This document shows positions 1-6,240 of a stretch of DNA of 10,009 nucleotides, in pieces. Location: assembly GCA_946405115.1 (NCBI GenBank), contig CAMJGB010000061.1, positions 1 to 10,009 on the forward strand, read 5' to 3'. This DNA comes from an uncultured Clostridia bacterium (lineage in GTDB: Bacteria > Bacillota > Clostridia > Saccharofermentanales > Saccharofermentanaceae). Within the stretch, counting starts at the first letter, position 1; every line of letters begins with the position of its first letter. Under the pieces are notes generated by a model. It saw nothing but the letters and a program-made list of their open reading frames with translations. It ran no database searches and was not told the DNA's origin. Both the position numbers and the translations under genes were made by a program.

Positions 1-2
1 TA

Positions 3-53
3 CAAGTATTACCATTCCTATAGATGTTACACTAATAGGAATGGTAATACTTG
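3..53. repeat. Perfect 19-bp inverted repeat, 13-nt spacer
   Basis: Bases 3-21 (CAAGTATTACCATTCCTAT) are the exact reverse complement of bases 35-53, with 13 nt between them. As RNA this would be a long, AT-rich hairpin. The minus-strand mini-ORF at 32-121 runs into it: its last codons are in the right arm and its TAG stop (32-34) is in the loop beside that arm. It could be the 3' hairpin of that short transcript, but the plus-strand side has no T-run and the minus-strand side reaches the window edge, so a terminator cannot be confirmed. A mobile or recombination-related repeat is the alternative. Confidence 0.85.
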
Positions 54-121
54 GATTCTGTAAATGCTTTAATTCCTACTAATACGAAGAAGATAAGTAC
101 TGAGATATCAAGCGGTGACAT
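32..121 (-). CDS. 29-aa hydrophobic mini-protein (hypothetical)
   Basis: This minus-strand ORF starts at ATG 121-119 and ends at TAG 34-32, giving 29 residues. A GGAGGAG ribosome binding site (135-129) lies 7 nt upstream of the ATG, one of the strongest in the window. After MSPLD comes a hydrophobic stretch (about residues 6-20, ISVLIFFVLVGIKAF), then a polar, tyrosine-rich tail (KYYHSY), as in a single-span membrane peptide. The stop lies in the loop of the perfect inverted repeat at 3-53. I do not recognise the peptide. It does not look like the TxpA/BsrG toxins known to me, though a type I toxin, a leader peptide or the remnant of a longer gene disrupted by the repeat are all possible. It lies 97 nt past the deoB-deoC stop, so it may also be read from that transcript. 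Confidence 0.42.
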   Translation of the reverse strand: MSPLDISVLIFFVLVGIKAFTESKYYHSY

Positions 122-164
122 AAGAAAACTCCTCCAAAAACGTTCGTTTGTTTGTTCTGAGAGG

Positions 165-170
165 AGTATA
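165..170 (-). promoter_or_regulatory. Possible extended -10 promoter for the mini-ORF
   Basis: On the minus strand the bases read TTGGTATACTCC, a TGn-TATACT extended -10 element. No good -35 is visible at 16-18 nt, as is usual for extended -10 promoters. The predicted start near 158 would give a leader of about 37 nt, purine-rich (AGAACAAACAAACGAACG), before the GGAGGAG site of the 29-codon ORF. No clear terminator follows deoB-deoC, so read-through is an alternative source of the transcript. Confidence 0.3.
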
Positions 171-218
171 CCAAGCTATGTGTACCTTTATACGGACTGA
201 TTGTAAAAATACGAACAA

Positions 219-2048
219 TTATCCGAGGTTAGACGCTCCGATCCTTGTTGCACCGGCTTCTATCATGGCCAAAGCGGCTTCTTTTGTTCTGATTCCGCCT
301 GCTGCCTTGACCTCCAAAGTTGCTCCTGAGAAGTGCCTCATGAGCTTAACGTCATCGACTGTCGCACCTGCTGATCCGAAGCCTGTCGAAGTCTTGATGA
401 AATCTGCTCCCTGGACTGTAACAATGTTACAAAGCATCTTTTTCTCGGTATCCGTGAGCAGGCAAGTCTCGATGATTACCTTGAGGATTGCGCCCTTCTT
501 GTGCACTGCTTCGGCCAATATTCCGATCTCCGTGGCAGCCTCATCGAAGCGTCTGGACTTAATGAAGTTGACGTTGATCACCATGTCGATCTCGGTGGCT
601 CCGTTCGCGATCGCATCGAGCGCCTCATACTTCTTAACAGCAGTAGTCGAATATCCGTTCGGGAATCCGATGACCGTACAGATGTTAAGTCTGCCGTTAG
701 CCCTTCTTGCCGCATCCCTTACGAAGCAGGGCTGTACGCATACTGAAGCTGCGCCTTTCTCGATAGCTGTGTCGACCAAAGTCTCGATGTCTTTGGTGGT
801 GGCAGTAGTCTTAAGGTTTGTCATGTCCACATAAGAGAAGATGTTCTCTTCCGAAAGCTCGTGGGGGATCCTTGCGACTGAAGAAGGGAAGTTTCTTCCG
901 AGAAGCGCCGTGTAGACGATGGAAGCAACTGCACTAAATCCTGCAAGCTCGCCCAGGTTGCACGGAACATCGTAGCCGTCGCCGTAGATAAGAAGCGGCA
1001 CGCACTCTCTGCTGTGGTCGGTAGAAGGCGTCGCGGGGTCGCATCCGTGGTCTGCGGTGACGATGAGCAGGTCGTCCCTGTTAAGAAGCGGGATTATCCT
1101 CTCGAGTGCATCGTCGAACTCATGCAAGGCATTAGCATAACCGCTTATGTCGTTTCTGTGTCCGTACTTCGCATCGAAGTCTACAAGGTTAACGAAGCAA
1201 AGTCCGTTGAAGTCGCAGTCGAGCATATCGATGAGACGGTGTATGCCGTCAGTATTTCCTGTGGTGGCGATCTTCTCCGTAAGTCCCCTGTAAGCGAACA
1301 GATCCTTGATCTTTCCCACGGAGATAACATCGAGTCCTTCGCGCTTTAACATGTCGAGCATGGTAGCGGAGGGTGCGGGGAGGGAGTAGTCCTTGCGGTT
1401 AGGTGTGCGGGTGAAGCCATTTTCGCTGTCGCCCACAAAAGGTCTCGCGATTACTCTTCCTACGGCATGTTCGCCTGTAAGGAAAGCACGGCACTTCTCG
1501 CAGATGCTGTAGAGCTCCTCGAGGGGAACCACTTCCTCGTGTGCCGCGATCTGGAACACGGAATCAGCCGAGGTGTAAAGGATTAGGTCTCCCGTCTCCA
1601 TGTGCTGCTTGCCGTAGTCCTTGATGACCTCGGTGCCGCTATAAGGCTTGTTGCAAAGCACGCCTCTGCCGGAAACCTCCTTAAGCTTCTCCACAAGCTC
1701 CTCGGGGAAGCCGTCGGGATATGTGGGGAGGGGAGTGTCGGAGCATACGCCAGCGATCTCCCAGTGCCCTATGGTTGAATCCTTTCCTGCAGAAAGCTCT
1801 CTTATTCTGCCGTAAGCGCCCATGGGAGCAGGTATTTTATCCTGCGCTTTCTTCCACTTTAAGATGCGCTCATCGTCCTCTCCGTCTATATCGAAAAGCC
1901 CTAACTTTGAAAGTCCCGGGAAAGGCTTATCGGAGTCGGATAAAACTGCAGCCAAGGTGTTGCTGCCTTCATCTCCGAACGTCGCCTCGTCGGGCGCTCC
2001 TCCTAAACCGAAACTGTCAAGGATAACAAGAAAAACTCGTTTTGCCAT
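219..2048 (-). CDS. deoB-deoC: Fused phosphopentomutase / deoxyribose-phosphate aldolase (DeoB-DeoC)
   Basis: This 609-residue cytosolic enzyme carries two consecutive steps of deoxynucleoside breakdown. DeoB converts deoxyribose-1-phosphate to deoxyribose-5-phosphate (and ribose-1-P to ribose-5-P). DeoC cleaves deoxyribose-5-phosphate to glyceraldehyde-3-phosphate and acetaldehyde. Residues 1 to about 398 are a full DeoB of the alkaline phosphatase superfamily. The metal ligands align with the Bacillus cereus enzyme: D11, D292, H297, D333, H334 and H345. The phospho-acceptor position in GKDSTIGHWE is S91, where B. cereus has Thr85. From about residue 399 (SEENIFSYVDMTNLK) a DeoC barrel follows almost without linker: D488 in EIDMVIN, Schiff-base K552 in IKTSTGF, K581 in KAAGGIRT, then RIGASNLG and stop. 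The DeoC end is 10-20 residues shorter than usual. There is no stop or frame break at the junction (about 850-860). The start is supported by GGGAGA at 2061-2056. No nucleoside phosphorylase is nearby. Confidence 0.94.
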   Translation of the reverse strand: MAKRVFLVILDSFGLGGAPDEATFGDEGSNTLAAVLSDSDKPFPGLSKLGLFDIDGEDDERILKWKKAQDKIPAPMGAYGRIRELSAGKDSTIGHWEIAGVCSDTPLPTYPDGFPEELVEKLKEVSGRGVLCNKPYSGTEVIKDYGKQHMETGDLILYTSADSVFQIAAHEEVVPLEELYSICEKCRAFLTGEHAVGRVIARPFVGDSENGFTRTPNRKDYSLPAPSATMLDMLKREGLDVISVGKIKDLFAYRGLTEKIATTGNTDGIHRLIDMLDCDFNGLCFVNLVDFDAKYGHRNDISGYANALHEFDDALERIIPLLNRDDLLIVTADHGCDPATPSTDHSRECVPLLIYGDGYDVPCNLGELAGFSAVASIVYTALLGRNFPSSVARIPHELSEENIFSYVDMTNLKTTATTKDIETLVDTAIEKGAASVCVQPCFVRDAARRANGRLNICTVIGFPNGYSTTAVKKYEALDAIANGATEIDMVINVNFIKSRRFDEAATEIGILAEAVHKKGAILKVIIETCLLTDTEKKMLCNIVTVQGADFIKTSTGFGSAGATVDDVKLMRHFSGATLEVKAAGGIRTKEAALAMIEAGATRIGASNLG

Positions 2049-2055
2049 TAGCTAA

Positions 2056-2109
2056 TCTCCCAAAAGTATAGATGGTTCAAGTATACCGCTTGAATGCTCG
2101 TATTGTATA
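2056..2109 (-). promoter_or_regulatory. Putative deoB-deoC promoter and ribosome binding site
   Basis: On the minus strand, TATACA (2109-2104) and TATACT (2085-2080) are separated by 18 nt and could serve as -35 and -10. The GGGAGA ribosome binding site is at 2061-2056, 7 nt before the ATG. A second TATACT (2070-2065) is too close to the ribosome binding site to be a likely promoter. The -35 overlaps the -10 of the divergent helicase gene, so the two promoters may compete. Confidence 0.4.
2076..2094. promoter_or_regulatory. Palindrome, possible operator over the deoB-deoC -10
   Basis: TTCAAG (2076-2081) and CTTGAA (2089-2094) form a 6-bp inverted repeat around a 7-bp spacer. The left arm and spacer cover the proposed -10 of deoB-deoC. 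A dimeric repressor bound here would block that promoter. No regulator gene is in the window, so the binding protein is unknown, and a 6-bp arm can occur by chance. Confidence 0.35.
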
Positions 2110-2111
2110 AT
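2106..2111 (+). promoter_or_regulatory. Consensus -10 (TATAAT) for the helicase gene
   Basis: A perfect TATAAT lies 30 nt before the chosen helicase start codon. No convincing -35 is found at 16-18 nt (ATACCG at 17 nt). Transcription from here would begin near 2117-2119, which argues against the upstream ATG at 2094 as the start of translation. Confidence 0.4.
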
Positions 2112-2141
2112 AATCGGGTGCTTAAGAAAGATGAGAATGAT

Positions 2142-3284
2142 ATGAACGATAACGAGAACGAAGAAATAAGCTTTAAGGATTTTGACCTGTCGCCGGAGAT
2201 TAAAGATGCGTTAAGGAAGATGGGTGTTAAGCGCCCCACTACCGTACAGCAGAAGGCGATCCCTCTTCTTATGGATGACATGAGCCTCATCGCGAAGGCT
2301 CCTACAGGAACAGGCAAGACATTCGCGTTCTCGATCCCGATCCTCGAATACCTCAACATGAATGTTGATTTTGTTCAGGCACTTATCCTTTGTCCTACAA
2401 GAGAGCTTGCACTTCAGATCGCATCCGAGATCAAGAATCTCGCACGCTTCATTAAGGGATTTAACGTCGTTGCCGTAATAGGCGGACAGAATATTAAGAC
2501 TCAGCAGAATAAGTTAAGCCGTAAGCCCCAGGTCGTAGTAGCTACACCCGGAAGACTTCTCGACCTTGTCGACAGGAAGATGATCGACATAAGCGAGATA
2601 TACACACTCGTTCTCGACGAGGCTGACGAGATGCTCAAGATGGGTTTCATTAAGGACATCAAGCGCGTGATCGCGATCACTCCCAAGGATAAGCAGATCG
2701 CATTGTTCTCCGCGACGATGCCCCGTGAGATACTTGATATCACATGGCAGTTCATGGAGGGTGCAGCGCAGATCGACGTTATGCCGAAGGCTGAAGATCA
2801 CCCCAATATCGACGAGTACATCATCGAGGTTCCCGAGAAGGATAAGGCCGGCGCGATCATAAGCGTACTTGATGCCGAGCAGATCAAGAAAGCGATCGTG
2901 TTCTGCAACACCAGAACTCAGACTGAGAAGGTGTTAAGAAAGCTCGAGTCACACGGCATCTCCTGCGACATCCTTCACGGCAGCATCGGACAGGGCGGAA
3001 GAAACCGCGTCATGGACGGCTTCCGTAAGAATAAGTTCGACGTTCTCGTTGCAACGGATGTAGTCGCAAGAGGAATCGACGTGGATGATGTTGAGGCTGT
3101 ATTTAATTACGATATTCCTAATGAGAATGAATTCTACCTTCACAGAATAGGCAGAACGGGACGTGCCGGAAGATCCGGTAAGGCATATTCTCTGGTGGCC
3201 TACATGGATAAGTCCAGAATGGAAGACATCATCAGATATACAGCTTGCAATCCGTCTGTCTACAATTTGCGTGGAAGTTTATAA
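2142..3284 (+). CDS. DEAD-box ATP-dependent RNA helicase
   Basis: This 380-residue cytosolic RNA helicase of superfamily 2 unwinds short RNA duplexes with ATP, typically in ribosome assembly, mRNA turnover or cold adaptation. All core motifs are present: Q-motif region with F11/F14 and VQQ (35-37), motif I APTGTGKT (53-60), Ia PTRELAL (85-91), Ib TPGR (135-138), II DEAD (159-162), III SAT (190-192), IV IVFCNT (252-257), V ATDVVARGID (304-313) and VI HRIGRTGR (334-341). The protein ends about 40 residues after motif VI, so it is a bare two-RecA-domain core without the C-terminal RNA-binding tail of DbpA or CshA. The start at 2142 is preferred because the upstream in-frame ATG (2094) lies before the TATAAT at 2106-2111; neither ATG has a strong ribosome binding site. 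Assignment to a named subfamily (RhlE, CshA) is not safe. Confidence 0.93.
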   Translation: MNDNENEEISFKDFDLSPEIKDALRKMGVKRPTTVQQKAIPLLMDDMSLIAKAPTGTGKTFAFSIPILEYLNMNVDFVQALILCPTRELALQIASEIKNLARFIKGFNVVAVIGGQNIKTQQNKLSRKPQVVVATPGRLLDLVDRKMIDISEIYTLVLDEADEMLKMGFIKDIKRVIAITPKDKQIALFSATMPREILDITWQFMEGAAQIDVMPKAEDHPNIDEYIIEVPEKDKAGAIISVLDAEQIKKAIVFCNTRTQTEKVLRKLESHGISCDILHGSIGQGGRNRVMDGFRKNKFDVLVATDVVARGIDVDDVEAVFNYDIPNENEFYLHRIGRTGRAGRSGKAYSLVAYMDKSRMEDIIRYTACNPSVYNLRGSL

Positions 3285-3291
3285 AAAAACA

Positions 3292-3319
3292 ACGAATTTG
3301 TTATTATTCGTACTTTTTT
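3292..3319 (+). terminator. Weak intrinsic terminator after the helicase gene
   Basis: ACGAAT (3292-3297) pairs with ATTCGT (3306-3311) around an 8-nt loop, followed by AC and six Ts (3314-3319). A run of seven As (3283-3289) precedes it, which could pair with the T-run. The stem is short and AT-rich, so termination may be partial. Confidence 0.5.
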
Positions 3320-3362
3320 CTAGTTTACAATAACAATCAAGTACTGCCACGGAGGTATTAAT

Positions 3363-6155
3363 ATGCCCGAAATGACGCTTGATTGGTCAAAATACAAGAA
3401 CACAGCGGTTGAGATTGCCCGCGCAGGTTCAGTTCTTCTTAAAAACGATAAAGAGACCTTACCGGTCGCGAAAGATGCGAAGATAGCGCTTTTCGGCAGG
3501 ATGCAGGGTAACTACTACAAGAGTGGTACCGGCTCCGGCGGCATGGTTAATGTAAATCACGTTTACGACATAAGAGAAGGCCTTAAGGAGGCCGGTGCGA
3601 ATCTTGATGAGGAACTCATCGAGATCTACAACGCATGGGAGAAGGAGAATCCCGTTGATCCCGGTGTGGGCTGGGGACAGGAGAGATGGTCCCAGGACGA
3701 GATGCCTTTGACTTCCGATGTTGTAGAGAAATTTGCGGCGAAGAATGATGTTGCTGTTGTAGTTATCGCAAGAACCGCAGGTGAGGACCGTGACAACACT
3801 GATCAGAAGGGTTCTTATTATCTTACTGACGGTGAGGAGCAGATGCTCGAGCTTGTCACGAAGGCTTTCACAAAGACAGTAGTGCTTCTTAATGTCGGCA
3901 ATACCATCGACATGTCTTGGGTAGTTAAATACGATCCTGCTGCCGTTATGTATGTATGGCAGGCAGGTATGTACGGCGGACTTGCAGTAGGCGACCTCAT
4001 TACAGGTGCCGCTACACCCTCCGGCTGCCTTACAGATACCATCGCATTCGATCTTGCGGATTATCCCGCAGGCAAGAACTTCGGTGCAGGCGACGGCATG
4101 AAGGACATCTACGAGGAAGATATCTTCGTAGGCTACAGATACTTCTCCACGTTCGCTCCCGAGAAGGTACAGTACCCCTTCGGTTACGGCCTTTCTTATA
4201 CTACTTTCGATGTTTCCTGCGCGGGCTTCGAGAATAACGACGGCACCGTTAAGGTTAAGGCTAAGGTAACTAACACGGGCTCCTGTGACGGCGCGAAAAC
4301 CGTAATGCTTTTCGCTGATGCTCCCATGGGCGTGCTTACAAAAGCAGCAAGAGTTCTCGTGGGATTCGCGAAGACTAAGAGCCTCGCTCCCGGTGCAAGT
4401 GAAGTCGTAACCATTGAAGCTTCCGTCGACAGATATACTTCCTACGATGACGACGGCAGACTGGGACTTGGCACAGGATGGATGCTCGAGAAGGGCGTCT
4501 ACAGCTTCATGCTCGGCAACAACGTAGCTGACGTTGCAAAGGCAGGCGAGATCGAGATTACTGAGAACAAGGCAGTAGAGTGCCTTAAGTCAGCGTTGAA
4601 GCCTGTTGAAGCTTTCAAGAGAATGACCAATAACGGAACGGAGGATGTTCCCGTAAGAACACACGAGAATATATCTGACAGACTCGAGGGATTAAGTCCT
4701 GAGATTCCCCAGACGGGCGACAAGGGCATCAAGCTTGCTGACGTTAAGACAGGCAAGAATACTATCGACGAATTTGTTGCTCAGCTTACTGATGCAGACC
4801 TCTCGCTCATGATCAGAGGAGAGGGCATGAGCAGCCCTAAGGTAACGACCGGTACTGCTGGTGCATTCGCAGGTTTGTCCAACCACCACATGGAGCTTGG
4901 AATCCCTACGGTATGCTGTGCCGACGGCCCTTCCGGAATGCGTATCGACAGCGGCAAGAAGTGCTTCTCTCTGCCTTCCGGTGCATGTATCGCTTCCACG
5001 TTTGATGTTGATCTCGTAGAAGAGCTGTTCATTTGCTTCGGAATCGAGATGTTAAGCAATCAGATCGATGCGATTCTTGGCCCCGGAATGAACATTCACA
5101 GATACCCTCTTAACGGAAGAAACTTCGAGTACTTCTCAGAGGATCCTCTTGTTACAGGAATTATGGCTGCAGCTCAGCTTAAGGGTCTTCACGAGAACGG
5201 CGTAACTGCCGTAATCAAGCACTTCTGCTGCAACAACAGAGAGACTCACAGAAGATTCATGGATTCCGTTGTTTCCGAGAAGGCACTCCGTGAGATCTAC
5301 CTTAAGGGCTTCGAGATCGCAGTTAAGGAAGGACAGGCAAGAAGCATTATGTCCGTATATAACAAGATCAACGGAGTATACGGAACTGCAAACTATGAGC
5401 TTAATACAGAGATCTTAAGAAACCAGTGGGGATACGACGGAATCGTCATGACTGACTGGTGGGCATTCATCGAGAAGGTGCCGGATGTCATGCACAGAGC
5501 AGAGGCTTTGACGGAGCACTCCCTGATGGCTAAGGCTCAGTGTGATCTGTTCATGGTCTGCTCCCAGGTTGAAGACGGCAATGTCGATGAGAGTGATGTT
5601 ATCGAAGCACTGAAGACAGGCAATACAGACAGAGTTACCCGTGCGGAGCTTCAGCGCAATGCCAAGAACATCTTGAGGTATGCTTTGCAGACTCCTGCAA
5701 TGGACAGACTCATGGGCAACGAGATCAAGGTTAATCACGTTGACTGCCCGTTCGCAGATGATGTTGTTGTAACCAAGGTAGACAGTTACTACAAGCTTTC
5801 GGCCGATAAGGAGTCGATCATCGAAGTTGATGTTGATACATCCGCAGGCGGTGACTTTACATTCGGTATCGATTCTGACGATCCGGGACGTTATTCCGTT
5901 ATCCTTACGGGAAGATCAGATCTTAACTCACTTGCTCAGATCCCGATGACGGTTTACTGCTCGAGCATTCCTTTCAGCGTAGTAACGTGGAACGGTCTTG
6001 AGGGACACACGGGAACTCAGGAGACGGAATTCATGATGCTTTCAAGATACAACGTATTCAGACTCCACTTCGGAGGCGCAGGCGTTAAGCTCATCTCCGT
6101 GAAGATCAAGCTTAAGGTAAGAGCAGAGGATGATCCGTTCTTTAAGGCACAGTAA
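3363..6155 (+). CDS. Intracellular GH3 beta-glucosidase, domain-swapped type
   Basis: This 930-residue glycoside hydrolase family 3 enzyme probably removes glucose (or a related sugar) from the non-reducing end of cello-oligosaccharides or beta-glucosides by a retaining mechanism. The domain order is reversed compared with most GH3 proteins: alpha/beta sandwich (about 12-235), the YPFGYGLSYTTF motif (271-282), FnIII-like domain (about 290-390), linker, then the catalytic barrel (about 465-775). The likely nucleophile is D698 in GIVMTDWW and the likely acid/base is E141 in RTAGEDRD, by analogy with Thermotoga Bgl3B. Substrate-site motifs DGPSGMR (521-527), GRNFEYFSEDP (585-595) and KH (619-620) are present. 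Residues about 795-920 form an extra beta-rich domain of unknown role. There is no signal peptide, so the substrate must be imported. GGAGGT (3351-3356) sits 6 nt before the ATG. Exact substrate is uncertain. Confidence 0.93.
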   Translation: MPEMTLDWSKYKNTAVEIARAGSVLLKNDKETLPVAKDAKIALFGRMQGNYYKSGTGSGGMVNVNHVYDIREGLKEAGANLDEELIEIYNAWEKENPVDPGVGWGQERWSQDEMPLTSDVVEKFAAKNDVAVVVIARTAGEDRDNTDQKGSYYLTDGEEQMLELVTKAFTKTVVLLNVGNTIDMSWVVKYDPAAVMYVWQAGMYGGLAVGDLITGAATPSGCLTDTIAFDLADYPAGKNFGAGDGMKDIYEEDIFVGYRYFSTFAPEKVQYPFGYGLSYTTFDVSCAGFENNDGTVKVKAKVTNTGSCDGAKTVMLFADAPMGVLTKAARVLVGFAKTKSLAPGASEVVTIEASVDRYTSYDDDGRLGLGTGWMLEKGVYSFMLGNNVADVAKAGEIEITENKAVECLKSALKPVEAFKRMTNNGTEDVPVRTHENISDRLEGLSPEIPQTGDKGIKLADVKTGKNTIDEFVAQLTDADLSLMIRGEGMSSPKVTTGTAGAFAGLSNHHMELGIPTVCCADGPSGMRIDSGKKCFSLPSGACIASTFDVDLVEELFICFGIEMLSNQIDAILGPGMNIHRYPLNGRNFEYFSEDPLVTGIMAAAQLKGLHENGVTAVIKHFCCNNRETHRRFMDSVVSEKALREIYLKGFEIAVKEGQARSIMSVYNKINGVYGTANYELNTEILRNQWGYDGIVMTDWWAFIEKVPDVMHRAEALTEHSLMAKAQCDLFMVCSQVEDGNVDESDVIEALKTGNTDRVTRAELQRNAKNILRYALQTPAMDRLMGNEIKVNHVDCPFADDVVVTKVDSYYKLSADKESIIEVDVDTSAGGDFTFGIDSDDPGRYSVILTGRSDLNSLAQIPMTVYCSSIPFSVVTWNGLEGHTGTQETEFMMLSRYNVFRLHFGGAGVKLISVKIKLKVRAEDDPFFKAQ

Positions 6156-6156
6156 T

Positions 6157-6185
6157 TTGCGCTGATGAATACTTATATAAATAAT
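6157..6185 (+). promoter_or_regulatory. Possible promoter downstream of the GH3 gene
   Basis: TTGCGC (6157-6162) and AATAAT (6180-6185) are spaced by 17 nt in a very AT-rich stretch directly after the GH3 stop codon. Transcription would start near 6192, so the mRNA would begin with the palindrome at 6196-6221. Confidence 0.3.
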
Positions 6186-6195
6186 GTTAAAATGG

Positions 6196-6228
6196 TAGTC
6201 GGTCGTTTAAACGGCTGACTATTATTTT
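6196..6228 (+). terminator. 26-nt hairpin plus TTATTTT: terminator or 5'-leader attenuator
   Basis: Bases 6196-6221 form a self-complementary 26-nt sequence that pairs along its whole length with only two G-T wobbles; as RNA a loop of about four bases (TTAA) would stay open. It is followed by TTATTTT (6222-6228). This fits an intrinsic terminator for the GH3 gene. The T-rich tail runs straight into the GGAGG ribosome binding site (6229-6233) of the next gene, so the element may also control that gene. Confidence 0.72.
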
Positions 6229-6240
6229 GGAGGCTTACTT

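Noticed and set aside
3..53. Recombination site of loxP/FRT or dif type
   Set aside because: The symmetric layout is suggestive, but arm length and spacer do not match these sites, no recombinase is nearby, and I recognise no dif core sequence.
148..834. 228-codon open frame on the plus strand
   Set aside because: It lies antisense to the DeoC half, whose catalytic motifs are clear. The translation resembles no protein, has no good ribosome binding site, and is best explained by codon bias of the real gene.
840..870. Two separate overlapping genes (deoB and deoC) instead of a fusion
   Set aside because: The frame is open across the junction. No start codon with a ribosome binding site lies near it; the nearest Met (codon 822-824) is inside the first DeoC motif and has no such site upstream.
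1014..1349. 111-codon open frame on the plus strand
   Set aside because: Antisense to the well-conserved DeoB part; no recognisable protein and no start signals.
2094..2141. Upstream in-frame ATG (2094) or GTG (2118) as helicase start
   Set aside because: The ATG at 2094 precedes the TATAAT at 2106-2111 and has no ribosome binding site; the GTG at 2118 would need a leaderless mRNA. The extra residues look unlike a helicase N terminus. 2142 is preferred, though its own ribosome binding site is weak.
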